From positions 62,001 through 126,000 of the forward strand of contig NZ_QXED01000008.1 in NCBI RefSeq assembly GCF_003583365.1: a stretch of DNA of 64,000 nt, read 5' to 3'. Below are positions 33,658-42,934 of this stretch, one piece after another; position 1 is the stretch's first letter, and each line of letters opens with the position of its first letter. The DNA is from Fibrisoma montanum (GTDB lineage: Bacteria; Bacteroidota; Bacteroidia; Cytophagales; Spirosomataceae). Under the pieces are notes generated by a model, which made no database searches, was not told the origin of the DNA, and saw only the letters and a program-made list of their open reading frames with translations. Position numbers and translations under genes: made by a program.

Positions 33658-34539
33658 ATGGCAAGTAATCAGCAAACACCGGCTGAGCAAGGAATTCAGT
33701 CCATTAGCCGGGGCATCGCCATCAATATTGGATTGGCTGTCGTTAAAGGGTTGGGAGGAATCGCGGGGAATTCGTACGCGCTTATCGCCGATGCGGTTGA
33801 GTCGGCAGCCGATGTGGTAACGTCGCTGGTTGCTTACTGGGGGCTCAGGGTAGCGTCACGCAAACCCGACGAACGCCATCCTTACGGACACGGCAAAGCG
33901 GAACCGCTTACGGCCTTGTTTCTGTCTTTCTGCCTCACCGCAGCGGCCGTACTGATCGGCTACCAGAGTATTGAAAACGTTATCCAGCCCCACAAAAATC
34001 CGGAACCATTCACGCTCGGAATTCTGGCGCTGGTGGTCGTCGTGAAGGAACTCCTGTTCCGCTACCAACGACGGATTGGCCAGGCCATCGGCAGCACGAC
34101 CGTACAGGCCGACGCGGTTCATCAGCGAAGCGACGCCTTCACGTCCATTGCCGCCTTCATCGGCATCAGCATTGCTATTATCGGGGGAGACGGTTATGAG
34201 AGTGCCGACGACTACGCGGCCCTTTTTGCCTCGGCGTTTATCATCTACAACGCCTACGCCATCTTCCGGCCAGCCTTATCAGAAATCATGGATGAAGCCC
34301 CACCAGCTGTACTGGCTGAGCAGGTGCGGGACATCGCGCTGAACGTAGCAGGCGTTTCGGGACTGGACAAATGCCTGATTCGAAAGATGGGCAGTTATTA
34401 CTTTGTCGATCTGCACGTACTGGTTCCGGCGCAGCTGACTGTTCGGGAAGGGCATACCATTGCACACGAAGTTAAAGACGCTGTTCGTCAGCGTATGCCG
34501 CAGGTCACCGACGTACTGGTTCATATCGAACCCCAATAA
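33658..34539 (+). CDS. Cation diffusion facilitator (CDF) family transporter
   Basis: I start at the ATG at 33658; the TTG at 33643 overlaps the promoter. The 293-residue inner-membrane antiporter exports Zn2+, Fe2+ or similar ions. TM2 carries LIADAVESAADVVTSLVAYW and TM5 carries DAVHQRSDAFTSIAAFIG; together they provide the transport site (Glu/Asp and His/Asp, where FieF has Asp/Asp and His/Asp). The cytoplasmic C-terminal domain (SGLDKCLIRKMGSYYFVDLH, VTDVLVHIEP) is the ferredoxin-like dimerisation and metal-sensing module. RHPYGHGKAEPL is the conserved loop. Confidence 0.93.
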   Translation: MASNQQTPAEQGIQSISRGIAINIGLAVVKGLGGIAGNSYALIADAVESAADVVTSLVAYWGLRVASRKPDERHPYGHGKAEPLTALFLSFCLTAAAVLIGYQSIENVIQPHKNPEPFTLGILALVVVVKELLFRYQRRIGQAIGSTTVQADAVHQRSDAFTSIAAFIGISIAIIGGDGYESADDYAALFASAFIIYNAYAIFRPALSEIMDEAPPAVLAEQVRDIALNVAGVSGLDKCLIRKMGSYYFVDLHVLVPAQLTVREGHTIAHEVKDAVRQRMPQVTDVLVHIEPQ

Positions 34540-34570
34540 TCACTCAGCGAGCTGGTATCCCACAAAACAA

Positions 34571-34598
34571 CAAGCCCCAGTCGATACGCCGGGGCTTG
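34571..34598. terminator. Bidirectional terminator
   Basis: CAAGCCCC (34571-34578) pairs with GGGGCTTG (34591-34598), with A-rich and T-rich flanks on the two sides. It lies between the convergent CDF and DUF4870 genes. Confidence 0.8.
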
Positions 34599-34602
34599 CC
34601 GT

Positions 34603-35004
34603 TTAGCTGATGAACCGGATCGTTAGCGGGTAGCGGTAATACTCGCCGTTGTTGGCCTTGACGGCCGCTATAATGGTCAGGACCAGCCAAATTACCCCAA
34701 CCACCCAAATTAAGACGATTCCAATCAGTACGAATATCAGCAGAAATGACACAGCAAAGGCAATTGCCATCGTGATCTGAAAATTAACGGCCTCTTTGCC
34801 GTGATAATCAACATAGGCTGACTTGTCTTTCTGGATTTGCCAGATCACGAGCGGGGCCACAACCGTACCAATTACAAAGAAGGAACCAGGTAAGGCACTG
34901 AGATGGGCCAGCATAGCCCACATCCGCGCATCAGAATCGCTCAGGGGTGCAGAACCGGGCGTTGATGGTGGTACCGACGGCCCACCGGGAGGGTAGTTTT
35001 CCAT
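34603..35004 (-). CDS. DUF4870 domain membrane protein
   Basis: A 133-residue protein with a Pro/Ser-rich N-terminus and three hydrophobic segments. DARMWAMLAHLSALPG, VVAPLVIWQIQKDKSAYVDY and HGKEAVNFQITMAIAF are diagnostic of DUF4870 (Tic20-like small membrane proteins). The C-terminus NNGEYYRYPLTIRFI also fits. The function is unknown. It is 88 bp downstream of pyc on the same strand, so it may be cotranscribed. Confidence 0.92.
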   Translation of the reverse strand: MENYPPGGPSVPPSTPGSAPLSDSDARMWAMLAHLSALPGSFFVIGTVVAPLVIWQIQKDKSAYVDYHGKEAVNFQITMAIAFAVSFLLIFVLIGIVLIWVVGVIWLVLTIIAAVKANNGEYYRYPLTIRFIS

Positions 35005-35092
35005 GGCAAAAGGCGTTTTATTTAGTCAACTTTGAAGTATCAGGCACTTATGCAATTTCTTCAATCCCTGGACCAGCCGGTTCCCTTACCCG

Positions 35093-38000
35093 CTACGCCA
35101 ATTCAACAACCCAGTCGTCCTGCTCAACCACGGTTCCTTCAGTCAGCATAATTTTTGACACCGTACCGGCTTTCGGCGATGCTACGATGCTTTCCATCTT
35201 CATGGCTTCAATGACAAACAGCGGCTGGTTTTTCTTCACCGTGTCGCCTTCCTTCACCATAATGCGGGTCAGGCGGCCCTGCAACGGAGCGCCAACGTCG
35301 CCGTCTTTGCCGACCTTCTGGTTCTGTTGCTTTTCTACTTTCTGCGCTTTGTCACGTACCTGCACCTGACGGCTCTGGCCGTTGAGTTCGAACGTAATGG
35401 TACGCATACCCAACTCGTCGGGCTCCGATTTGAACAACAGCCGCACCAGGATGTTCTTCCCCTCGTCGATGTTGATCAAAATTTCTTCATTCTCCTTCAG
35501 ACCGTACAAAAATGCCGGCGTCGGGATGATGCTGACATCGCCGTATTGCTCAACGGCTTTATAGTATTCGTCGTAGACCTTGGGGTACATCTGATACGAG
35601 AGGTAATCGAGGAAACCGTCGTTCAGCGGATACTTTTGCTGGAACGTCTCAAAATCCTGCTCGAAATCAATCGGTTTGAGGTGTTCGTTCGGTCGCCCCG
35701 CTATGGGTTCTTCGCCCCGTAGTACGACCTCCTGAATGCGCTTGGGGAAACCGCCATGCGGCTGACCCAGCACCCCTTTCATAAGTTCTTTCACCGACTC
35801 CGGAAACGACAGCGACTCGCCCCGCTCCAGTACGTCCTGCGCCGTCAGGTTGTTGGCCGTCATGAAAATGGCCATGTCCCCTACGACTTTAGATGAGGGA
35901 GTTACCTTGACAATATCCCCAAACAGCTCGTTCACCACGACGTAGTTTCGCTTGAGCAGTTCGAATTTGTCGCCCAAGCCCAGCGCAATAGCCTGTGGTT
36001 TGAGGTTGGAATACTGCCCCCCCGGAATCTCATTATCGTACACCTCGGCACTGCCCGCCTTCATGCCCGATTCAAACGGGTAGTAATACTCGCGCACGTC
36101 TTCCCAGTAATTTGAATACGCATTGAGCGACGCCAGATTCATCTCACACCGGCGCTCATGATCTTCCATCATGGCCACGACCGAGTTGAAGTTCGGCTGG
36201 GAAGTCAGACCGGAAAGAGCCCCAAGGGCGCAGTCAACAATATCGACTCCGGCATCAATGGCTTTCAGATACGAAGCGGCCTGAATGCCCGCCGTATCGT
36301 GGGTATGCAGGTGAATCGGAATATCAACCACCTGCTTCAGCTCACGAACCAGGACCTCGGCCGCCAGGGGTTTCAGCAGACCGGCCATGTCTTTGATCGC
36401 CAGCAGGTGTGCGCCTTCGTCTTCCAGCTGCCGGGCCAGATCCAGGTAATACTGCAATGAGTATTTCTTGTGCTCGGCCGGATTGAGCATATCGCCGGTG
36501 TAGCAGATGGTCCCTTCGCACAAGGCATCCGTCCGTTCGCGAACGGCCCGAATGCTCACCTTCATGGCTTCAATCCAGTTCAACGAGTCGAAAATCCGGA
36601 ACACATCGACGCCCGTTTCCCACGATTTCTCGACAAATTTTTCGATCAGGTTATCCGGGTAAGCCGAATACCCAACCGCATTGGACCCCCGGAACAGCAT
36701 CTGCAGCAGCATGTTCGGCATGGCTTCACGCAACGCCTGAAGCCGCTTCCACGGCGATTCATAGAGGAACCGCATGGCCACATCGAACGTAGCGCCCCCC
36801 CACACCTCCATCGAAAACAGCTCTGGATGATTTTTGGCAAACCCTTCCGCAACCTTCAGCATGTCCTGGGTTCGGACGCGCGTAGCCAGCAGCGACTGGT
36901 GACCATCCCGGAACGTAGTGTCCGTATACAGAACGCATTTCTGGTCTTTCACCCATTGGACGAAGCCGTCCCGGCCGAGTTCTTTCAGGCGGTCGCGGTT
37001 TCCTTTGGGGTAGCTGCCAAACACGTCGAACGGCGGCACGATCGGCGTCCGTAATATTTTGGTCGCATCCTTCTTCTTCACCTCCGGATTGCCGTTCACG
37101 ATCACATCGGCGAGGTAGTTCAACGCCCGGGTCGAACGGTCCTGAGGTTTCCGCAGGTTAAACAGCTCAGGGTGATTTTCGATGAACGACACCCGCGCTT
37201 CGCCCCGCTGAAAAATCGGGTGACTGATGACGTTCAGCAGGAACGGAATGTTCGTTTTAACCCCCCGAATCCGGAATTCGACCAGCGCCCGCGTCAGTCG
37301 CTGCGTAGCGCCCTTGAGCGTACGGCCCCGCGCCGACACTTTTACGATCATCGAGTCGAAATACGGCGAAATCTTTACGCCGGGGTAGCTGCTGCCTTCG
37401 TCCAGACGGATACCAAAGCCGGCCGCATTCCGGTAGGCGATGATCGTACCGAAATCGGGCTTGAAGCCGTTGGCAGGGTCTTCGGTCGTGATTCGGCACT
37501 GAATCGCAAAGCCGTTGAGCGGGATCTCCTCCTGGTGGTTGATGTAAATACCGTTGTCCGACAGCTTATAGCCCATCGCAATCAGGATCTGCGTCCGGAC
37601 GATGTCGATGCCGGTCACTTCTTCCGTAATCGTATGCTCTACCTGAATACGCGGGTTTACCTCAATGAAGTAAATATTCTCCTGCTTATCGACCAGAAAC
37701 TCCACCGTACCGGCATTGGAATAGTTGGCCGCCCGCCCGATCTGGAGCGCGTAGTCATACAGTTTATTCTTCGTTTCCTGCCGCAGCCCGAACGACGGCG
37801 CAACTTCAACGACTTTCTGAAAGCGCCGTTGCACCGAGCAGTCGCGCTCGTAGAGGTGAACGATGCTGCCGTGGGTATCGCCCAGCAACTGCACCTCAAT
37901 GTGCTTCGGCTCTTCAATGAATTTTTCTAGGAAGATCGTATCGTCGCCAAACGCATTGCGGGCTTCGTTACGGGCCTCGTTATACGCTTTCTCAAAATCC

Positions 38001-38545
38001 TCGGCATTCCGCACGACGCGCATGCCACGGCCTCCCCCACCAGCGGCCGCTTTTACCATTACCGGAAACCCAATCCGCTCCGCTTCCGACTGCGCTAAAT
38101 TGAAATCCGACAGATCCTGCCGGGAATCCGGAATCATCGGTACGTTGGCCCGGGTCGCCAGGTTCTTGGCCCGTACTTTATCGCCGAGGGCTTCCATCGC
38201 TTCCGGCGACGGCCCAACAAAGATGATGTCTTCTTCCCGGCAGCGACGCGCCAGCTTCACGTTTTCAGACAGGAATCCGTAGCCGGGGTGAATGGCGTCA
38301 ACCTTGTGCCGTTTGGCCAGCAAAATGATACCTTCTACGTCGAGATACGGTTTCAGCGGCTCATCATCCCGACCGATCTGGTACGCTTCATCGGCTTTGT
38401 AGCGGTGGAGCGAATAGCGGTCTTCGTAGGTGTAAACAGCAACGGTGGTGATGCCAAGTTCGGTGGCGGCCCGCATGATCCGGATGGCAATTTCGCCCCG
38501 GTTGGCGACTAACAAACGACGAATCGGACGGATGTATTCTTTCAT
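35093..38545 (-). CDS. pyc: Pyruvate carboxylase
   Basis: A 1150-residue biotin enzyme that makes oxaloacetate from pyruvate, bicarbonate and ATP, refilling the TCA cycle. In order: biotin carboxylase with ATP-grasp (about 1-460; LLVANRGEIAIRIMRAATEL, VKAAAGGGGRGMRVV, FIEVNPRIQVEHT), carboxyltransferase (about 540-810; YTDTTFRDGHQSLLATRVRT, LHTHDTAGIQ), the allosteric/dimerisation domain and the C-terminal biotinyl domain with Lys1116 in IEAMKMES. The length is that of one-chain alpha4 pyruvate carboxylases. Monocistronic, perhaps with DUF4870. Confidence 0.98.
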   Translation of the reverse strand: MKEYIRPIRRLLVANRGEIAIRIMRAATELGITTVAVYTYEDRYSLHRYKADEAYQIGRDDEPLKPYLDVEGIILLAKRHKVDAIHPGYGFLSENVKLARRCREEDIIFVGPSPEAMEALGDKVRAKNLATRANVPMIPDSRQDLSDFNLAQSEAERIGFPVMVKAAAGGGGRGMRVVRNAEDFEKAYNEARNEARNAFGDDTIFLEKFIEEPKHIEVQLLGDTHGSIVHLYERDCSVQRRFQKVVEVAPSFGLRQETKNKLYDYALQIGRAANYSNAGTVEFLVDKQENIYFIEVNPRIQVEHTITEEVTGIDIVRTQILIAMGYKLSDNGIYINHQEEIPLNGFAIQCRITTEDPANGFKPDFGTIIAYRNAAGFGIRLDEGSSYPGVKISPYFDSMIVKVSARGRTLKGATQRLTRALVEFRIRGVKTNIPFLLNVISHPIFQRGEARVSFIENHPELFNLRKPQDRSTRALNYLADVIVNGNPEVKKKDATKILRTPIVPPFDVFGSYPKGNRDRLKELGRDGFVQWVKDQKCVLYTDTTFRDGHQSLLATRVRTQDMLKVAEGFAKNHPELFSMEVWGGATFDVAMRFLYESPWKRLQALREAMPNMLLQMLFRGSNAVGYSAYPDNLIEKFVEKSWETGVDVFRIFDSLNWIEAMKVSIRAVRERTDALCEGTICYTGDMLNPAEHKKYSLQYYLDLARQLEDEGAHLLAIKDMAGLLKPLAAEVLVRELKQVVDIPIHLHTHDTAGIQAASYLKAIDAGVDIVDCALGALSGLTSQPNFNSVVAMMEDHERRCEMNLASLNAYSNYWEDVREYYYPFESGMKAGSAEVYDNEIPGGQYSNLKPQAIALGLGDKFELLKRNYVVVNELFGDIVKVTPSSKVVGDMAIFMTANNLTAQDVLERGESLSFPESVKELMKGVLGQPHGGFPKRIQEVVLRGEEPIAGRPNEHLKPIDFEQDFETFQQKYPLNDGFLDYLSYQMYPKVYDEYYKAVEQYGDVSIIPTPAFLYGLKENEEILINIDEGKNILVRLLFKSEPDELGMRTITFELNGQSRQVQVRDKAQKVEKQQNQKVGKDGDVGAPLQGRLTRIMVKEGDTVKKNQPLFVIEAMKMESIVASPKAGTVSKIMLTEGTVVEQDDWVVELA

Positions 38546-38689
38546 AGTTTGGCAAGTAACCCAATGGCGGGTTAAGATTCAGGCGTATAAAGGGGCAAGT
38601 TTGTTGAAAATTTTGAAAAACGCACGATTAACGAAAGAATGATGGGATAAGAAAGTGGTCTGAAGGGGTGGATACGCGCTTTTTTTTAC

Positions 38690-38771
38690 TTACGGGCTAC
38701 CTTCCAGAGCAAGACTTTTGATAAAGCGTTGACCGCCTTTCTGCGGCTATCCCGTAAGGCGTGCGCTCTGG
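38690..38771. other. Structured intergenic segment with interleaved inverted repeats
   Basis: TTACGGG (38690-38696) is complementary to CCCGTAA (38751-38757), and CCAGAGC (38704-38710) to GCTCTGG (38765-38771). The two pairs interleave, a pseudoknot-like order. Small hairpins (CCGC/GCGG near 38733; CGAG/CTCG near 38807) lie inside and beside it. It fills the gap between pyc and the Nif3-like gene; no protein gene seen. Confidence 0.4.
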
Positions 38772-38836
38772 TTCATAACCTGACGAAGGTACGTACAGGG
38801 CGTTTCGAGGAACCTCGCTGGTCATAGAACCAGACG

Positions 38837-39562
38837 TCACCGGAACACGATACTCAAGTCCGCCCAGCGCTCCTGCAACACGCCAGCCAATGCCCGCAGA
38901 CCCCATGTTTCACTACGTCGGTGCCCCACGGCGATTACGGTAATCCCCGTTTCATCAACCGCGGTTTGTGCCGATTTTCGGTATGCGCCGGTCAAGTATA
39001 AATCCACCCCCCGGCGAGCTGCTTCCCGGATCAGGGCATCGTTCATTGCGCCCACAATGGCGATGCGGCCAATTGCCGGCTGCTTACCCACGTGAACCTG
39101 ATCGTAACCGCCAAACGTATTCTCAACCAACCGAATCCAGGCTGGTAGATCGGCCCCGGGCGTCTGGCCGAGCATACCAATAGCCCGTCGCGGCAGATCA
39201 GGGGCTTGCTTGTGGCCAATTTCCTCAGGGTGGCTCATTTGCAGCGTTTCGGCCATGGGCAGGTTATATCCCATCGTCAAGGTCTCGTCGAACGGCAGAT
39301 GATGGTAAAGTACCGATACGCGGGTTGACATACGCGCTCCGTCAAGCGTCCAGGGGCGATGCAGCCAAAGGACGTCGAGTTGGTTTTCTGCGATCCAGTC
39401 ATACAACCCCGGCCAGGGTTCGAGCGAAAGGCCGATGCGTTGTATGGCCGGATTGTCCCGTTTGTCGGTTGCCGTCCAGTACAGTCCGCCCTGTTCCGTA
39501 GCGGGGTATCGGTCGGTTGCAAAATACCGGTCCAGAAAAGCACAAAGCTCACGTAGCTGCAT
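38837..39562 (-). CDS. Nif3-like dinuclear metal centre protein
   Basis: A 241-residue member of the Nif3/YbgI family, toroidal hexamers with a two-metal site; relatives are implicated in cofactor or nucleotide-related hydrolysis, without agreed function. HHLPFDETLTMGYN and VGHRRSETWGLRAL carry the expected Asp and His/Glu ligands, and IREAARRGVDLYLTGAY is the conserved C-terminal motif. The first ligand pair, usually HH, reads LHRPW, so one histidine is replaced by Arg. No inserted CutA-like domain. Single gene. Confidence 0.85.
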   Translation of the reverse strand: MQLRELCAFLDRYFATDRYPATEQGGLYWTATDKRDNPAIQRIGLSLEPWPGLYDWIAENQLDVLWLHRPWTLDGARMSTRVSVLYHHLPFDETLTMGYNLPMAETLQMSHPEEIGHKQAPDLPRRAIGMLGQTPGADLPAWIRLVENTFGGYDQVHVGKQPAIGRIAIVGAMNDALIREAARRGVDLYLTGAYRKSAQTAVDETGITVIAVGHRRSETWGLRALAGVLQERWADLSIVFR

Positions 39563-39668
39563 TCAATGCCCGTTTATAACGCAACACGATCCACTCCGTA
39601 TGGTTTCGCTAAAGGCTTGATATTGACCGTTCGCTCAAGACTACTTGCGGTTTTGCCAACCTTTTTTG

Positions 39669-39676
39669 TACGTTTG
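39669..39676 (+). promoter_or_regulatory. -7 box upstream of the second MATE gene
   Basis: TACGTTTG matches TAnnTTTG, with TTG 21 bp upstream. A transcript from here would have a leader of about 170 bases before 39854, which contains an imperfect palindrome around TACGTA (about 39733-39751). Confidence 0.5.
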
Positions 39677-39853
39677 CACCGCAAAAGCAACCGCGCCCGC
39701 GGTTCTCATTACGCCCATGAAGTTCCTCGCTTAAGACCCTACGTAGGTCTTCTCTTCTTTCAGGTTTTCTGTCCGCACGGGCAGTCATTCTCTTTTTTCA
39801 TCATCCACATACTGCTGGCGGCCGGTCGGGCTGCGGCTTAATCGTTTGTCTCA

Positions 39854-41239
39854 ATGACCAGATTTATTCGGTTATTCCTGGCCGCATTGCGCGGGTCAGA
39901 ATCAAATTTCATATCCGGTAGTATCAACCGGGCCATATTCCTCTTGTCCGTTCCGATGATTCTGGAAATGGTCATGGAATCGCTGTTCGCCGTTGTGGAC
40001 GTGTTTTTCGTGGCTAAAATTGGTACAGAAGCCGTCGCAACGGTGGGTCTGACGGAGTCCGTGCTGACGCTGGTGTATGCCATCGCCATTGGGTTGAGTA
40101 CGGCCGCAACGGCCCTGGTAGCCCGGCGCGTGGGCGAAGACAACCCGCGCGATGCAGGCACAACGATTGGGCAGGTTATCCTTGTCTCTCTGACTGTTGC
40201 GCTGCTGATGGGTATTCCTGGATTCGTATTCGCTGAAGACATCCTCCGTCTGATGGGTGGCGATGCGCGGCTGGTGGCGAATGGCTCGGGTTTTACCCGC
40301 ATGATTTTTGCCAGCGCCCCAGCCATCGTGCTCCTCTACACCCTGAGTGGATGTCTGCGCGGGGCCGGCGAAGCGTCCATTGCCATGCGATCGCTGTGGA
40401 TTGCCAACGGGTTTAACATCATCCTGTGCCCGGTGTTTATTTTCGGGGCCGGCCCGATACCGGCGATGGGCGTAATGGGCTCGGCCGTGGCAACAACCAC
40501 CGGCCGAACGGCGGGTGTATTGTACCAGTTATACGCCCTGACCAGACGCGGTGGCTCCGTCAACGTTCGCCGGTCAGACCTGTCGTTCAACCCGGACATT
40601 GTCCGGAACCTGCTGAGCATCGCAGCTGGTGGCACGGGGCAGTTTCTGGTGGGGTCGGCCAGCTGGATCTTCCTGACGCGGATCTTGTCCACGTTCGGCA
40701 GCGACGTAGTAGCGGGCTATACCATTGCCATCCGGATCATGATTTTCACCATTCTGCCGTCGTGGGGCATGGCCAACGCAGCCGCCACGCTGGTCGGTCA
40801 GAATCTGGGAGCAGGCCAGCCCGAGCGAGCCGAAACCTCGGCCTGGCGAGCGGCATTGTGCAACATGATCTTTCTGGTGGTGGTCGGGATTACGTTCTTT
40901 ATCGGGGCTACCGAAATCGTGGGCCTGTTCGAACGTGATCCGCGCGTAGTAGCCGTAGCCGTCGAATGCCTGCGGGTGTTCTGCCTGGGCTACGTGTTCT
41001 TTGCCTATGGTATGGTAATCAGCCAGGCGCTGAACGGAGCCGGCGACACCCGTACGCCAACACTCATAAACATTTTATGTTTCTGGGTGATTGAAATTCC
41101 GCTGGCGTACATACTGGCTACGTTCGTCAACTGGGGACCGCCGGGCGTATTCTGGTCGGTTGCCATCAGCGAATCACTGCTTGCCGTTATTGCGGTACTC
41201 GTGTTCAGAAGGGGTCGCTGGAAAGTGGTTCGGGTGTAA
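39854..41239 (+). CDS. MATE-family efflux transporter
   Basis: A 461-residue membrane protein with two MatE halves. SVPMILEMVMESLFAVVDVFFVAKIGTEAVA (in parts: PMILEMVMESLFAVVDVFFV, KIGTEAVATVGLTE) is the first repeat, and LLSIAAGGTGQFLVGSASWI begins the second. It resembles the DinF-like/NorM-like branch and is clearly different from the MATE protein at 17162. Substrates unknown. The long leader upstream could hold regulation. The gene ends 141 bp before hflX. Confidence 0.93.
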   Translation: MTRFIRLFLAALRGSESNFISGSINRAIFLLSVPMILEMVMESLFAVVDVFFVAKIGTEAVATVGLTESVLTLVYAIAIGLSTAATALVARRVGEDNPRDAGTTIGQVILVSLTVALLMGIPGFVFAEDILRLMGGDARLVANGSGFTRMIFASAPAIVLLYTLSGCLRGAGEASIAMRSLWIANGFNIILCPVFIFGAGPIPAMGVMGSAVATTTGRTAGVLYQLYALTRRGGSVNVRRSDLSFNPDIVRNLLSIAAGGTGQFLVGSASWIFLTRILSTFGSDVVAGYTIAIRIMIFTILPSWGMANAAATLVGQNLGAGQPERAETSAWRAALCNMIFLVVVGITFFIGATEIVGLFERDPRVVAVAVECLRVFCLGYVFFAYGMVISQALNGAGDTRTPTLINILCFWVIEIPLAYILATFVNWGPPGVFWSVAISESLLAVIAVLVFRRGRWKVVRV

Positions 41240-41329
41240 TCAGCGGGCGGGCAGAACGCTGTTCCAAAGCCCGAAACGGCTGATTCAGACCGAAACTTTT
41301 ACCCAAATTGCCCCGTTATTCATATAGCC

Positions 41330-41361
41330 GGTACTGATCCGGCGCTGGCTGGATCAGTACC
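41330..41361. terminator. Hairpin between the MATE gene and hflX
   Basis: GGTACTGATCC (41330-41340) pairs perfectly with GGATCAGTACC (41351-41361), with a 10-base loop. No T-tract follows. It is only 19 bp before the hflX start, so it may be a terminator or sit in the hflX leader. Confidence 0.55.
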
Positions 41362-41380
41362 CTCAACAATAAATTATTGC

Positions 41381-42631
41381 ATGATCGACACCCATAAAAA
41401 CCCTGAAACCGCTGTCTTAGTCGCGCTGGTAACGCAGAAGCAAACCGCCGAGCAGACCAAAGAGTATTTAGATGAACTGGCGTTTCTGGCCGAAACGTCC
41501 GGCATCCGCACTGTTAAAACCTTTGTGCAGAAGCTGGAACGGCCCGACACCCGCACGTTTGTCGGTAAGGGTAAACTGGAAGAAATTCAAACATACATTA
41601 CCGATAACCCGGTTGATACGATCATCTTCGACGACGACCTGACACCCGCGCAGGTACGTAACCTGGAGGGTGAATTCAAGGAGATCAAGGTGCTTGACCG
41701 GAGCCTGCTGATTCTGAACATTTTCTCGATGCGGGCGCAAACGGCGCAGGCGCGTGTTCAGGTCGAACTGGCGCAATATCAATACCTCTACCCCCGCCTG
41801 ACCCGCATGTGGACGCACTTGAGTCGCCAGAAAGGGGGCGTCGGGATGCGGGGACCGGGCGAATCCGAACTGGAAACTGACCGCCGGATCGTAAAAGACC
41901 GGATTGCCTTCCTGAAGGAGAAGCTGGAGAAGATTGATAAACAAAGCCAGACTCGCCGGAAAGAACGCGATCGCCTGGCCCGGGTCGCGCTGGTTGGCTA
42001 TACGAACGTTGGCAAATCGACCCTGATGCGAACGATGGCGAAAGCCGACGTCTTTGCAGAAAACAAGCTGTTCGCCACGGTCGATTCGACGGTCCGGAAG
42101 GTAGTGCTGGGTAATATCCCGTTCCTGCTGACGGATACGGTTGGGTTCATCCGGAAATTGCCGACCACCCTGATCGAGTCGTTTAAGTCAACCCTGGACG
42201 AAGTTCGGGAAGCCGACATACTGCTGCACGTAGTCGACGTATCGCACCCGTCGTTTGAGGAACACATTGAGGTGGTTAGCTCAACGCTGACTGACATTGG
42301 AGCGGCCAATAAACCGACGATTCTCGTTTTCAACAAGATTGATCAGTTTGAGCCGAAAGAAGATCTGGCGTACGAACTGGTTCAGGAACAGGAAGGCGAG
42401 ATTCCGGTGGCTGTGCGCAAACAGACGGCGCTGCAATACCTCAAAAAGACGTATCTGACCCAAAAAGCTGAGCACGTTGTGTTCATCTCGGCGCAAAACC
42501 GGGAAAACATCGAAGAATTGCGGGAGCTGCTCTACAACCTCGTGAAAGAGAAGCACTTCACGATTTACCCGAACTGGGTCAACGTACCCCTGTCCGAATC
42601 AGCTGAATACGGCGACGGTTTGGCAGGTTAA
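41381..42631 (+). CDS. hflX: GTPase HflX
   Basis: A 416-residue translational GTPase that binds the 50S subunit and can split stalled or heat-damaged ribosomes. The N-terminal HflX domain includes TRTFVGKGKLEEIQTYI and FDDDLTPAQVRNLE, followed by a coiled-coil segment (LTRMWTHLSRQKGGVGMRGP). The G domain has the P-loop GYTNVGKST (206-214), G3 TDTVGFIRKLP, G4 FNKIDQ and G5 ISAQN. It ends at a hairpin terminator directly before tRNA-Arg. Confidence 0.96.
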   Translation: MIDTHKNPETAVLVALVTQKQTAEQTKEYLDELAFLAETSGIRTVKTFVQKLERPDTRTFVGKGKLEEIQTYITDNPVDTIIFDDDLTPAQVRNLEGEFKEIKVLDRSLLILNIFSMRAQTAQARVQVELAQYQYLYPRLTRMWTHLSRQKGGVGMRGPGESELETDRRIVKDRIAFLKEKLEKIDKQSQTRRKERDRLARVALVGYTNVGKSTLMRTMAKADVFAENKLFATVDSTVRKVVLGNIPFLLTDTVGFIRKLPTTLIESFKSTLDEVREADILLHVVDVSHPSFEEHIEVVSSTLTDIGAANKPTILVFNKIDQFEPKEDLAYELVQEQEGEIPVAVRKQTALQYLKKTYLTQKAEHVVFISAQNRENIEELRELLYNLVKEKHFTIYPNWVNVPLSESAEYGDGLAG

Positions 42632-42658
42632 CGAATTTTAAGCAATTTTGCGAATAAG

Positions 42659-42680
42659 AAGGCGGTTTAACAACCGCCTT
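42659..42680 (+). terminator. Terminator of hflX
   Basis: AAGGCGGTT (42659-42667) and AACCGCCTT (42672-42680) form a 9-bp stem with a 4-base loop, followed by TTATTT. It ends 6 bp before the tRNA. Confidence 0.88.
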
Positions 42681-42686
42681 TTATTT

Positions 42687-42758
42687 GGCTCCGTAGTTCA
42701 ATGGATAGAATAGACGTTTCCTAAACGTTTGATATGGGTTCGATTCCCGTCGGAGCTA
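42687..42758 (+). tRNA. tRNA-Arg (anticodon CCT)
   Basis: A full 72-base cloverleaf: acceptor GGCTCCG/CGGAGCT (G1-U72 wobble), D stem GTTC/GAAT, anticodon stem GACGT/ACGTT with loop TTCCTAA (anticodon CCT, reads AGG), 4-base variable loop, T stem ATGGG/CCCGT with loop TTCGATT, discriminator A. CCA is not encoded. Confidence 0.97.
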
Positions 42759-42763
42759 CCCCC

Positions 42764-42796
42764 AAAAGCCGTCAGCAGACAACTGTTGACGGTTTT
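42764..42796 (+). terminator. Terminator of tRNA-Arg
   Basis: A stem of AAAAGCCGTCAGCAG with CTGTTGACGGTTTTTT (two mismatches) ends in a T-run, directly after the tRNA. Confidence 0.85.
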
Positions 42797-42934
42797 TTCA
42801 TGTATAAGCCATCCAATAAATTTATAATAAGTCTATCGAATAGTGTGAGTAGAAACCTTTAAAATTACCCTTGTCAAAGGCAACATACACAAAATGCTGA
42901 CGGGTACTTCCTCTTTTTTACTCGGGTACGCGCT

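Noticed and set aside
37172-37930. 252-codon plus-strand frame opposite pyc
   Set aside because: Shadow of the biotin carboxylase domain.
38697-38906. 69-codon minus-strand frame over the pyc/Nif3 gap
   Set aside because: It overlaps the end of the Nif3-like gene in another frame and coincides with inverted repeats; treated as a possible repeat, not a gene.
39566-39841. 91-codon plus-strand frame before the second MATE gene
   Set aside because: It starts upstream of the promoter-like box, has no recognisable domain, and covers what looks like a leader region.
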